Shown here: positions 8,323 to 16,527 of the stretch, piece by piece
Layout of the letters: each line of letters starts with the position of its first letter
Numbering within the stretch: the first letter of the stretch is position 1
NCBI GenBank assembly: GCA_030653505.1
Contig: JAURZK010000075.1
Span: 1 to 41,920 of the forward strand
Direction of reading: 5' to 3'
DNA from: Rubrivivax sp.
Lineage (GTDB): Bacteria; Pseudomonadota; Gammaproteobacteria; Burkholderiales; Burkholderiaceae_C
DNA length: 41,920 nucleotides
Program-made: the position numbers and the translations under genes
Notes under the pieces: generated by a model
Databases searched by the model: none
The model's input: only the letters and a program-made list of their open reading frames with translations
What the model was told of the DNA's origin: nothing

Positions 8323-9008
8323 GCGCAGCGCGCGTGAAGGCGCTGGTGGCGCTGTTGCTGATGGTCGTCGCCTTCGTCGCCGGCGAGGCCTGGCGGCCGA
8401 CCAAGCACCTGTCTGACCAGCAGGCCAAGGTCGACCTCGAGGCCATGTTCCCCAAGGCCTTCGGCGACTGGGCGGTCGACACGCGCCAGCCGGTGCAGCT
8501 GGTCTCGCCCGACACGCAGGCGCTGCTCGACAAGCTCTACAACCAGGTGCTGTCGCGCACCTACGTCAACCAGCGCAACGGCCAGCGCATCATGCTGTCG
8601 GTGGCCTATGGCGGCGACCAGAGCGACGGCACACGTGCCCACCGCCCCGAGATCTGCTATCCGGCGCAGGGTTTCGAGGTCATCGCCAACCACGAGGCGC
8701 GCCTGCAGGCCGAAGGCGGCGCCGTCCGCGTGCGCCAGCTGGTGGCGCGCCAGGGTGGCCGCATCGAGCCCATCAGCTACTGGGTCACGGTGGGCGACCG
8801 CATCGCGCTCGGGCCGGGTGAACAGAAGCTGGCGCAGCTGCGCTTCGGCATCGCGGGCTACATCGCCGACGGCATGCTCGTGCGCATCTCGAACATCGAC
8901 CGCGACGCCGAGAAGTCGTGGGCCCTGCACCAGGACTTCTTCGGCGGCATGACGCAGGCGATGTCGCCGCCGGTGCTGGCGCGTGTCATCGGCGTGCCCG
9001 GTGGCTGA
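8319..9008 (+). CDS. epsI: EpsI-family exosortase-associated protein
   Basis: A 229-residue protein with one N-terminal hydrophobic segment (KALVALLLMVVAFVAGEA), so it is a membrane-anchored or secreted periplasmic protein. The family hallmarks are present: FPKAFGDWAVD, the YGGDQSDGTRAHRPEICYPAQGF block with the R-P-E-I-C-Y-P motif, and the DGMLVRISNI segment. EpsI is nearly always next to or fused with an exosortase, and its biochemical role is not established. It overlaps xrtB by ATGA. A perfect hairpin straddles its stop codon. A 93-nt gap separates it from the flippase. Confidence 0.9.
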   Translation: MSAARVKALVALLLMVVAFVAGEAWRPTKHLSDQQAKVDLEAMFPKAFGDWAVDTRQPVQLVSPDTQALLDKLYNQVLSRTYVNQRNGQRIMLSVAYGGDQSDGTRAHRPEICYPAQGFEVIANHEARLQAEGGAVRVRQLVARQGGRIEPISYWVTVGDRIALGPGEQKLAQLRFGIAGYIADGMLVRISNIDRDAEKSWALHQDFFGGMTQAMSPPVLARVIGVPGG

Positions 9009-9019
9009 GCCCCTCAGCC
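9003..9019 (+). other. Perfect 7-bp hairpin across the epsI stop codon
   Basis: GGCTGAG (9003-9009), loop CCC, CTCAGCC (9013-9019). The epsI TGA (9006-9008) lies in the left arm. No U-run follows, so it is not a canonical terminator. It could protect or define the 3' end of the epsD-epsI message, or lower read-through into the flippase gene. Confidence 0.4.
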
Positions 9020-9101
9020 GGGCCGACTTCCGTGAGCTGGCGACCCTGCGCTCGTTGCCGGGCCCGCCGCAGCGACCCCCGCACGTCGATGGAGCCTGAC
9101 C

Positions 9102-10589
9102 ATGGGCGCGCGCAGGCGGCTGCTGTCGAACACGGCCTGGAACGTCGCGGGTCAGCTGGCGCCGCTGGTCGTGGGTGTGCTCACGCTGCCGCTGCTGATA
9201 CGTCTGGTCGGGCTGGAACGCTTCGGCTTCATCACGCTGGTGTGGGTGCTGGTGGGCTACGCCAGCATCTTCGACTTCGGCATCGGCCGCGCGCTGGTGC
9301 GCACGGTGGCGGCGCACCTGGCGCATGGCGACCGGCCGCGCGCCGAGGCCAGCGCCCACGCGGGCCTGGTCTTCCTGGCGCTCTTCGGCGTCTTGCTGGC
9401 GCTGGCGCTGGCGCCGGCCAGCGCCTGGGTGGTCGGCTCGGCGCTGAACGTGCCGGCCGAACTGGTGCCCGAGGCCGTGCCGGCGATGGTGCTGCTGGCG
9501 GTGTCGCTGCCCTTCGTGATGCTGACCACCGGTTTTGCCGGCCTGATGAGCGCACACCAGCGCTTCAAGGCGCTGAATCTCATCCGCATCGCTCTCGGCG
9601 TGGCCAGTTATGCCGGCCCGGTGCTGGTGGCGGCCTTCGTCTCGGTGCGGCTGGACGCCGTGGTGGCCATGGTGCTGCTGCTGCGCGTGGCCGGCACCGG
9701 CGCCCACGCCTGGGCCTGCGCAAGGCAGTGCGGCTGGCGCCCGCACGCCGCCTGGCCGGAACGCCAGGCCACGCGCGAGCTGTTCTCCCTGGGGGGCTGG
9801 ATCGCGGTGTCGAACGTGCTCAGCCCCATGCTGAGTTATCTCGATCGGCTGCTGCTGGCGACGCTGGTGCCCGTGCGCTCGGTGGCCATCTACGCCACGC
9901 CCTACGACGTGCTGAGCAAGGCGATGGTGCTGCCGTCGTCGATCATGGCAGCGCTGTTCCCGCTGGCCTCGGGCCTGGCGCGTGGGTCGGTGGCGGCGCA
10001 GCGTTTGCTGGGCGAGTCCTTGCGTCTGCTCTTCGTCACCATGTTCCCGGTGATCTTCCTCTTCGTCGTCTTCGCGCGGCCCGGCCTGCACAGCTGGCTG
10101 GGGCCCGAGATCGCCGAGCTGGGCGCGCCGGTGATGCAGATCCTGGCCGTGGGCATGCTGCTCAACGCGCTGGCGCAGGGGCCGGCGACGCTGATCCAGG
10201 CCGCCGGCGAACCCCGCTGGATGGCGCTGCTGCACCTGGCCGAACTGCCGGTCTTCATCGGCTTGCTGTGGCTGTTGACCTTGCACCACGGCGTGCTCGG
10301 CACGGCGCTGGCCTCGTCACTGCGCAACGGGGTGGACGCCGCCATCGTCTTCGGCCTGGCGCAGCGCCGCGTGGCGATGGGCACCCTGCACTGGCGTGCC
10401 GCGCTGTTGCCGGCCGGCGTGGCCGGTCTGCTGCTGTCCGCGGCCCTGTGGCCGACGGGCTGGGCGCAGGCGGCCGCGGTGGCGCTGGCCGGGCTCGTGA
10501 TCTTTGCCGGTTATGCCTGGGCCGGCCTGCTGCGGCCCGACGAACGCCACCGGCTGCTGGCGGTGTTGCGCCCGGGCCTGCGGTCCTGA
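9102..10589 (+). CDS. Polysaccharide flippase, Wzx/MVF-like (MOP superfamily)
   Basis: A 495-residue membrane protein with about 12-14 hydrophobic segments. Wzx-type features: N-terminal NTAWNVAGQLAPLVVGVLTLPLLIRLVGLERFGF, the FDFGIGRALVR motif near residue 60, and a central YLDRLLLATLVPV segment. It should flip the undecaprenyl-PP-linked repeat unit from cytosol to periplasm. ATG 9102 is taken as the start; a short upstream ATG at 9090 runs into a stop (ATG GAG CCT GAC CAT GGG is out of frame). The 93 nt before it hold the epsI hairpin and no promoter I can recognise. Confidence 0.9.
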   Translation: MGARRRLLSNTAWNVAGQLAPLVVGVLTLPLLIRLVGLERFGFITLVWVLVGYASIFDFGIGRALVRTVAAHLAHGDRPRAEASAHAGLVFLALFGVLLALALAPASAWVVGSALNVPAELVPEAVPAMVLLAVSLPFVMLTTGFAGLMSAHQRFKALNLIRIALGVASYAGPVLVAAFVSVRLDAVVAMVLLLRVAGTGAHAWACARQCGWRPHAAWPERQATRELFSLGGWIAVSNVLSPMLSYLDRLLLATLVPVRSVAIYATPYDVLSKAMVLPSSIMAALFPLASGLARGSVAAQRLLGESLRLLFVTMFPVIFLFVVFARPGLHSWLGPEIAELGAPVMQILAVGMLLNALAQGPATLIQAAGEPRWMALLHLAELPVFIGLLWLLTLHHGVLGTALASSLRNGVDAAIVFGLAQRRVAMGTLHWRAALLPAGVAGLLLSAALWPTGWAQAAAVALAGLVIFAGYAWAGLLRPDERHRLLAVLRPGLRS

Positions 10590-10607
10590 GCGGCACGTTG
10601 CCGCAGC

Positions 10608-10640
10608 GCATGAACTTCGCATGAACGCCGCATGAACGCC
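10608..10640 (+). repeat. Three tandem 11-mers creating two coupled minigenes before the polymerase gene
   Basis: GCATGAACTTC, GCATGAACGCC and GCATGAACGCC follow one another without gaps. Because 11 is not a multiple of 3, each copy puts an ATG in a new frame. ATG 10610 encodes M-N-F-A then TGA, ATG 10621 encodes M-N-A-A then TGA, and each TGA overlaps the next ATG (ATGA); the third ATG, 10632, opens the 482-codon gene. No Shine-Dalgarno is evident before any of them. Confidence 0.75.
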
Positions 10641-12080
10641 ATCACCAGCTTCGCGCAGCGACTTGCCGTGCCGCCGCCGTCGGCCTGGCCGCTGCGCCGC
10701 TGGCTCGGGCAGGGCCTGTTCGCGGCGCTCGCCGCTTTCGTTGCGCTCTTCCTCGGGCTGGTCTGCGTCTTCCTGCCCTGGTGGCTGGTGGTGGGTGCCG
10801 TGCTGGCCGTCGGCTACCCGCTGCTGCTGTGGTTCGCGCCCTGGGCCGGCATCGGCGCCTACGCACTGGTGCTGATCATCTCGCCCGACTTCAAGGTCTC
10901 CGACGTGCTGACGGCGCTCAGCCTGGCGCTGCTGGCCTTCAAGCTGGTCAATTCGGGCGCGCGCCTGACCCTGCCGCGCAGCGAGTGGCGACCCTTCCTC
11001 GCCTTCATGGCGCTGGTGCTGCTGTCTCTGGCGCTGGCGCTGGGCGTGTTCGGCAACACCGTGCCCTACATCTACCGCGATGGCCGCGCCTTCCTCTACT
11101 GGCTGTGGCTGCCCTTGCTGTACTGGCTGGCGGTGCGCGAGGCGCCGGGCGGCGCCAAGCTGGCGCGGGTCATGGTCTTCATGGCCGTGGCCGTGTCGCT
11201 GATCGCGCTGCTGCAGTACGGCTTCGACATCCAGATCGCGCGCGAGGGGCGCGTCGGCGGCCTGGAGACGCTGGGCGTGATCGAGAACGACCTCACCCGC
11301 GTGCAGATGCAGGGTTATTCCTTCGTGATGATCGGCCTCGCCTGGGCCCTGGTCACGGCCACGCGCGGAGGCAGGCGGCTCTTCCTGGCGCTGCCGCTGA
11401 TCTTGCTCTTTGCTGCCGCGCTCTACGTCAACTTCGGGCGTGCGCTGTGGGCCTGGTCGATCCTGGCGGTGCTGATGTGCGGCGTGGTGCTGGGCCTGCG
11501 CCGTGCCGCGCTGCTGGGCAGTGCGCTGGTGGTGCTGGGCGTCCTGGGACTGGCCTCGTTGGCGATGCTGCGGCCGGCAGTCATCGATGCGGCCGTCAAC
11601 CGCCTCGCCAGCGTCGCCGACGAGGGCGCCATCCGCACCTCGGGCGGCTGGCGCAAGCTCGAGAACGAAGCCTCGGCGGCGCGCATCGCGCAATCTCCGT
11701 TGGTCGGCATCGGCCTGGGCGGCGAGTACAGGCCCTGGCTGTCCGAGATCCGCACCTTCTCGGAACACACGCGCTACGTGCACAACGGTTATGTGTTCAT
11801 CGCGCTGAAGCTGGGCACTCCGGCGCTGGGGGTGCTGCTGTGGCTGACGCTGCTGCCGTGGTGGCGGGCCTTCCGCCAGCGCCACCGGGTGCGTGTCGGC
11901 CCGCAGGCCATGTGGACTGCTGTGGTGGCGAGCTGGCTGCCGGTGATGGGGCTGTCGTTCACGCAGCCCGAGATCGTCACGCCGCAGACGGTGCTGCTGA
12001 TGTGCATGGGCCTGGCGATGATGATCCACCGCCCGCCGGCTGCAGCGGCAGTCGCGGCCACCGCGCCGCAGCGCAGCTGA
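10632..12080 (+). CDS. O-antigen ligase/polymerase family protein (Wzy-type EPS polymerase)
   Basis: A 482-residue polytopic protein with about 10-12 hydrophobic helices. A large periplasmic loop in the C-terminal half has the Wzy_C pattern (SGGWRKLENEASAARIAQSPLVGIGLGGEY..YVHNGYVFIALKLG). The H-N-G-Y motif preceding a helix is typical of O-antigen ligase and Wzy proteins. Given the flippase and copolymerase nearby, it probably joins repeat units in the periplasm; ligase activity on another acceptor cannot be excluded by sequence. The start is set at ATG 10632, since ATGs at 10610 and 10621 are out of frame and terminate after four codons. Confidence 0.87.
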   Translation: MNAITSFAQRLAVPPPSAWPLRRWLGQGLFAALAAFVALFLGLVCVFLPWWLVVGAVLAVGYPLLLWFAPWAGIGAYALVLIISPDFKVSDVLTALSLALLAFKLVNSGARLTLPRSEWRPFLAFMALVLLSLALALGVFGNTVPYIYRDGRAFLYWLWLPLLYWLAVREAPGGAKLARVMVFMAVAVSLIALLQYGFDIQIAREGRVGGLETLGVIENDLTRVQMQGYSFVMIGLAWALVTATRGGRRLFLALPLILLFAAALYVNFGRALWAWSILAVLMCGVVLGLRRAALLGSALVVLGVLGLASLAMLRPAVIDAAVNRLASVADEGAIRTSGGWRKLENEASAARIAQSPLVGIGLGGEYRPWLSEIRTFSEHTRYVHNGYVFIALKLGTPALGVLLWLTLLPWWRAFRQRHRVRVGPQAMWTAVVASWLPVMGLSFTQPEIVTPQTVLLMCMGLAMMIHRPPAAAAVAATAPQRS

Positions 12081-12084
12081 GCCC

Positions 12085-13080
12085 ATGGCGCCGGTGCAGC
12101 ATTGCACGGCCGTGGTCCTGAACTGGAACGGCTGGCGCGACACCCTGGCCTGTGTGCTCAGCCTGCTGCGAGCCGAACCGGCGCCCGGACGCATCGTCGT
12201 CTGCGACAACGGTTCGGCCGACGACTCGTTGCCGCAACTGCAAGCGGCGTTGCGCACGGCCTTGGGTGATGCGCCGGGCGCGGGCCTGCGCTGCACCGAC
12301 CGAGTCGGTGCCGATCACACCGATGTGCGTGCCGCCCGCCTGTGGCTGGTCGCCAACGGCGCCAATCTGGGGTACGCCGGCGGCAACAACGTCGGCCTGC
12401 GTCTGGCGCTGCGCGATCCGGCCTGCAGCCACGTGTGGATCCTCAACAACGACACCGAGGTGGCGCCGGACGCGTTGGCCCGGGCGCTGGCGCACATGGC
12501 GGCGCGGCCCGAGATCGGCTTGTGCGGCTCGACGCTGGTCTACGCGCACGACCGCCAGACGGTGCAGGCCTGGGGTGGTTCGGCCTATGCCCGCTGGACA
12601 GGGCGTACCCACCATCTCGGCGCGCAGGGACGACTTGCCGACGTGCCGGTCGACCCCGCGGCGGTGGAGGCGCGAATGGCCTGCGTCGTCGGCGCGGCCA
12701 TGCTGGTGCGGCGCGAGTGGATCGAGGCCGTGGGCCCGATGACCGAGGACTATTTCCTCTACTTCGAGGAGATCGACTGGGCCGCGCGCGCCGCCGGACG
12801 CTTCCGCCTGGGCTGGGCGCCGGGCAGCACCGTCTTCCACAAGGAAGGCGCGTCCATCGGCACGGCGGCCGGCGGCGGTTCGCCACTGTCCTTGTACTTC
12901 CTGTTCCGCAACCGCCTGCGCTTTTCGTGGCGCTTCCACCGGCCGTTCGTGGTGTCGGTGCTGGCCTTCACGTTGTGGGACGTGTTCAAGATCGCTGCGC
13001 GTGCGCGTTGGCCCCAGGCCCTTGCGGCGCTCAGCGGCGCCCTGCAGCTGGCGCGGCCGCCTGCGGCCGGGCGGACGTGA
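12085..13080 (+). CDS. Glycosyltransferase family 2 (rhamnosyltransferase-like)
   Basis: A 331-residue GT-A enzyme. The N-terminal signature is TAVVLNWNGWRDTLACVLSLL, with IVVCDNGSADDS as nucleotide-binding turn, ANLGYAGGNNVGL, the DXD-like HVWILNNDTEV near residue 120, and the acceptor/catalytic block GPMTEDYFLYFEEIDWAARA near 215-235. This set is typical of the GT2 subgroup that includes WbbL-like rhamnosyltransferases. The rhamnose pathway in this locus makes dTDP-rhamnose a plausible donor, but specificity is inferred. It starts 4 nt after the polymerase stop; its stop overlaps the next GTG start. Confidence 0.9.
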   Translation: MAPVQHCTAVVLNWNGWRDTLACVLSLLRAEPAPGRIVVCDNGSADDSLPQLQAALRTALGDAPGAGLRCTDRVGADHTDVRAARLWLVANGANLGYAGGNNVGLRLALRDPACSHVWILNNDTEVAPDALARALAHMAARPEIGLCGSTLVYAHDRQTVQAWGGSAYARWTGRTHHLGAQGRLADVPVDPAAVEARMACVVGAAMLVRREWIEAVGPMTEDYFLYFEEIDWAARAAGRFRLGWAPGSTVFHKEGASIGTAAGGGSPLSLYFLFRNRLRFSWRFHRPFVVSVLAFTLWDVFKIAARARWPQALAALSGALQLARPPAAGRT

Positions 13081-14291
13081 AGATCCTCGTCGTGCCGATG
13101 GAACTGCCGCTGCCCGCCGACAGCGGCGGGCGCATCGACGTCTGGCGCCGTATGCACCTGCTGCACGACGACGGCCATGAACTCGGCCTGTTGAGCTGGC
13201 ACAACCTGGCGCGCGACGGTGCCGTCGCGCCCCAGGCGCTGGCCGAGCTGGGCACGGTCTGCAGCAGCCACTGCCTGTCGTGGATCAGGCGCAGCGCCGG
13301 CGAGACGATGCGCCGCGTCGCGCAGCTGCCGCGGCTGCCGTCCCACGCGGCGGTGCGCTGGGTCACGCTGGACCGACCGGCCGTGCTGGCCTGGGCGCGC
13401 GGCTTCGCGCCCGACGTGCTGATGCTCGACGGCCTGTACGGCGTCGCTGCCGTGCGCTGGCTGGCTGGCGCGCTGGGCGTGCCCTGGGTCTACCGGGCGC
13501 ACAACATCGAGCACGCCTACATGCGCCAGCAACGTGCTCGCGCCGTGGGCTGGCGGGCGCGGCTGGGGCTGGCGGCCAACCTCGTCGGCCTGCGTCGGCT
13601 GGAAGAGGCGACGGTGCGCGACGCTGCGGTCGTCTACGACATCTCGCCGAACGACGCCGCGTCTTGGCGCGCGCTGGGCCACACCCGGACGCAGTGGCTG
13701 CCCACCGTCGTCGACGCCGCCTTCGTGCGTGCCATGGCGACGGCAGCGGCCACGCCGCCGACCTGGGACATCGCCTACTTCGGCAACCTGAACACACCGA
13801 ACAATGTCGAGGCCGTCGAGTGGCTTCTGGGGCAGGTGCTGCCGCTGCTGCCGGCGCCCTCGCTGCGCGTGGCGCTGGCGGGCTCGAGGCCCAGCGAGGC
13901 GGTGCGCCGACTGGCGGCCAGCGATGCCCGTGTCACGCTGCTGGCCGACCCACCTTCGATACCCGCCGTGGCCGGTGCGGCACGGGTGTTGGTCAACCCG
14001 CTGCAGGTCGGCAGCGGTGTCAACCTGAAGAGCGTCGAGATGCTGTTCGGCAACGCCGCGCTCGTCAGCACGCCGGCCGGCGTGCACGGCCTGCCCGAAG
14101 ACGCCGCGGCCTGCGTCGCCGTGCACGCCGACGCGGCGGGCTTCGCGCGGGCGGTGGCTGCGGCGCTGCAGGCCGGCCCGGCACCGGCCGATGCGCGGCG
14201 CATCGCCGCCCGCGCGCCCTACGCGCCGGCGGCGGCCGCGGCGCTGCTGCGGCGCACGCTGCAGGCCGTTGTCTGCGGGGGTGGCGCTTGA
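13077..14291 (+). CDS. Glycosyltransferase, GT4/GT-B fold
   Basis: A 404-residue protein. GTG 13077 is chosen because it overlaps the GT2 stop (GTGA) and gives the family start MKILVVPMELPLPADSGGRIDVWRRMHLL. The N-terminal Rossmann half holds PDVLMLDGLYGVAAV and PWVYRAHNIEHAYMRQQ. The C-terminal half has IAYFGNLNTPNNVEAVEWLL and the donor-site stretch VLVNPLQVGSGVNLKSVEMLFGNAALVSTPAGVHGL. It resembles the stp1/PEP-CTERM-system sugar transferases of exosortase loci. Donor and acceptor are unknown. The protein is Ala-rich at the C-terminus. Confidence 0.88.
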   Translation: MKILVVPMELPLPADSGGRIDVWRRMHLLHDDGHELGLLSWHNLARDGAVAPQALAELGTVCSSHCLSWIRRSAGETMRRVAQLPRLPSHAAVRWVTLDRPAVLAWARGFAPDVLMLDGLYGVAAVRWLAGALGVPWVYRAHNIEHAYMRQQRARAVGWRARLGLAANLVGLRRLEEATVRDAAVVYDISPNDAASWRALGHTRTQWLPTVVDAAFVRAMATAAATPPTWDIAYFGNLNTPNNVEAVEWLLGQVLPLLPAPSLRVALAGSRPSEAVRRLAASDARVTLLADPPSIPAVAGAARVLVNPLQVGSGVNLKSVEMLFGNAALVSTPAGVHGLPEDAAACVAVHADAAGFARAVAAALQAGPAPADARRIAARAPYAPAAAAALLRRTLQAVVCGGGA

Positions 14292-15430
14292 ACCGCGCCG
14301 TCACCCGGCGCCCCGTGCTCGGCGTGGACTTCCACGTCTGGGACGGCATCTTCCAGGGCTCGCGCAGCCACCTGCTGGGGTTGTACCGCGCCGCCATTCC
14401 CCTGGCACCCGAGATCGACTTCGTCTTCTTCCTCGACCAGCCCGAAGCGCTGCGCCGGGCCCACGTCGAGTTCGCCGCCTCGCACGTGCGCCTGGTGCGC
14501 ATGCCGCATCGCCCGGGCCCGTGGCGACTGGCCTGGCAGCTGCCCTGGCTGCGATGGCGACATGGTGTCGATCTGCTGCACATGCAGTACCGCTTGCCGC
14601 TGCTGCCTGCCGGCGCCTGTGCCTGCACCATTCACGATGTGCTCTACGAAACCCACCCGCAGTTCTTCACGCGCTTCTTCGTCTGGCAGTCGCGGCTGAC
14701 GGGCCGACAGGCGGCGCGCGCGGCGCAACTGCTGTTCACGGTGAGTGCCTATTCCCGCGACCAGATCGTGCGTCTCTACGGTGTCGACCGCGAACGTGTG
14801 GCCATCACCTGCAACGGCGTCGACTTCGAGCGTTTCGCGCCCGGCGCCGCGGGCGCCGCAGCGGTGACTGCGCTCGGCCTGACGCCGGGCGGTTACCTGC
14901 TCACGCTGGGCCGGCTGGAGCCGCGCAAGAACCACCTCACGCTGCTGCGTGCCTACGCGCAACTGGCCAGCGATGCGCCGCCGCTGGTCATCGTCGGGCA
15001 GCGCGACTTCCACTACGGGGCGGTCTTCGACGAGATCAAGCGCCTGCAACTCGACGCGCGCGTACGCGTGCTCGAGACGGTCGACGACGCCACGCTGCCG
15101 GCCGTGCTGCGCCACGCGCTGCTGTTCGTCTATCCGGCCTATGCCGAAGGCTTCGGCATGCCTGTGGCCGAGGCGATGGCCAGCGGCGTGCCGGTGATCA
15201 CCTCGAACACCACCGCGTTGCCCGAGGTGGCCGGGCCGGGTGCACTGCTCGTCGACCCCAGCTCACCCGAACAGCTGGCGCAGGCGATGGCGCGACTGCT
15301 GGTCGACGCCGACGGGCGCCGGCGTCTGGTGCAGGTCGGGCTGCAGCACGTGCGCCAATTCGACTGGCAGGCATCTGCCGCGACCTTCGTCGCCGCGCTG
15401 CGGCGGCACTTCCAGCACGAGGGCCCATGA
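14288..15430 (+). CDS. Glycosyltransferase family 4 (GT-B)
   Basis: A 380-residue protein. TTG 14288 overlaps the previous stop (TTGA) and is the most upstream start compatible with the pattern of coupled genes; a GTG at about 14313 is an alternative. The GT4 signatures are clear: CTIHDVLYETHPQFF, FTVSAYSRDQIVRLYGVDRERVAITCNGVD, YLLTLGRLEPRKNHLTLL, and the E-x7-E region EGFGMPVAEAMASGVPVITSN. Such enzymes often transfer mannose or related sugars from NDP donors; GDP-mannose is plausible because manC lies in the locus. It ends with an ATGA overlap into the next gene. Confidence 0.9.
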   Translation: MNRAVTRRPVLGVDFHVWDGIFQGSRSHLLGLYRAAIPLAPEIDFVFFLDQPEALRRAHVEFAASHVRLVRMPHRPGPWRLAWQLPWLRWRHGVDLLHMQYRLPLLPAGACACTIHDVLYETHPQFFTRFFVWQSRLTGRQAARAAQLLFTVSAYSRDQIVRLYGVDRERVAITCNGVDFERFAPGAAGAAAVTALGLTPGGYLLTLGRLEPRKNHLTLLRAYAQLASDAPPLVIVGQRDFHYGAVFDEIKRLQLDARVRVLETVDDATLPAVLRHALLFVYPAYAEGFGMPVAEAMASGVPVITSNTTALPEVAGPGALLVDPSSPEQLAQAMARLLVDADGRRRLVQVGLQHVRQFDWQASAATFVAALRRHFQHEGP

Positions 15431-16527
15431 CCCCTGCACCGAAGCGCGCTGTCTGGCTTGGGCTCGCCGCCATGCTGGGCATGCTCATGGCGCTGGCTGC
15501 GGCGCTGCCCGCGCTGGCCGCCGACCCCAAGCTCGGTGTCTTCTACTTCCCGGGCTGGAAGGAAGGTGCTCGGGGCCTGGCCTACCCACGGCCCTGGGAA
15601 CCCATCAAGCGTTACCCGGAGCGTGAACCGCTGCTGGGCTGGTACGACGAAGGCCGGCCCGCGGTGATGGAGCAGCACCTGGCCTGGATGGTCGGCCACG
15701 GCATCGGCTACGTCGTCTTCGACTGGTACTGGGATGGCCGCCGCCCGGTGCTGGACCATGCCCTGCGCAACTATGTCGCCAGCCGCGGCAAGGCGCAGGT
15801 GCCCTACGCCATCCTGTGGGCCAACCACGGCGAGAAGGTGCTGAGCGAGGGTGAGATCGCGGCCATGGCCGAGCACCTGGCGCGTGAGCACTTCCGGCGC
15901 CCCGAGTACCTGAAGGTCGACGGCAAGCCGCTGCTCTTCCTGCTGGCACCCGAGATCCTCGAGAACAACGCGCAGGCGCTGCGTGTGCCGCATGCGCGGC
16001 TGACAGGGCTGATCCAGGCCGCCGCGCAGGCGGCCGGGCTGCCTGGTGTGCTGCTGGCCGGCGGTGCCGGCGGTGGCGCCAACCCCGTGACACGCAACGC
16101 GCGGCAGTGGGGCTACGGTGCGCACTTCGTCTACAACTACAGCGCCGGCATGGCCGGCACGCGCGGCCAGCCGCGTGGCACGCACACCTATGCCGAACTC
16201 GACGAGATCTACCGCGAACACTGGAACTGGTTCATGCAGGGCAGTGGACTGCCCTACGTCGTGCCGATGAGCTCGGGCTGGGACAAGCGCCCCTGGGGCG
16301 GCAGCGCCGACCCGAAGCGCGACGGTTCGGTGTCGACGGTGGAACAGTTCACGCAGCACCTGAAGGCCGGGCACGAGACCATCCGCCGCCACCCCAACAA
16401 GACGCTGGGCCTGGGCGTGCTGTGCTGCTGGAACGAGTTCGGCGAAGGGTCCTACATCGAGCCGACGAAGGCGCACGGGTTCAAGTACCTGGAGGCGGTG
16501 AAGTCCGTCTTCGGCAGCCGGCCATGA
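15427..16527 (+). CDS. Secreted GH99/WbsX-like glycan-active protein
   Basis: A 366-residue protein with a clear signal peptide (VWLGLAAMLGMLMALAAALPALAADP, about residues 8-34) and no other membrane segment, so it is probably periplasmic. The mature part starts like GH99/WbsX proteins (LGVFYFPGWKEGA), has HGIGYVVFDWYWDGRRPVLDHAL near residue 95, and ends with the CCWNEFGEGSYIEPTKAHGFKYLEAV motif typical of the Glyco_tran_WbsX/GH99-like family. GH99 enzymes are endo-alpha-mannosidases/mannanases; WbsX proteins occur in O-antigen loci, often without a signal peptide. Here it might trim or cut the polymer in the periplasm. Activity is inferred. Confidence 0.82.
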   Translation: MTPAPKRAVWLGLAAMLGMLMALAAALPALAADPKLGVFYFPGWKEGARGLAYPRPWEPIKRYPEREPLLGWYDEGRPAVMEQHLAWMVGHGIGYVVFDWYWDGRRPVLDHALRNYVASRGKAQVPYAILWANHGEKVLSEGEIAAMAEHLAREHFRRPEYLKVDGKPLLFLLAPEILENNAQALRVPHARLTGLIQAAAQAAGLPGVLLAGGAGGGANPVTRNARQWGYGAHFVYNYSAGMAGTRGQPRGTHTYAELDEIYREHWNWFMQGSGLPYVVPMSSGWDKRPWGGSADPKRDGSVSTVEQFTQHLKAGHETIRRHPNKTLGLGVLCCWNEFGEGSYIEPTKAHGFKYLEAVKSVFGSRP

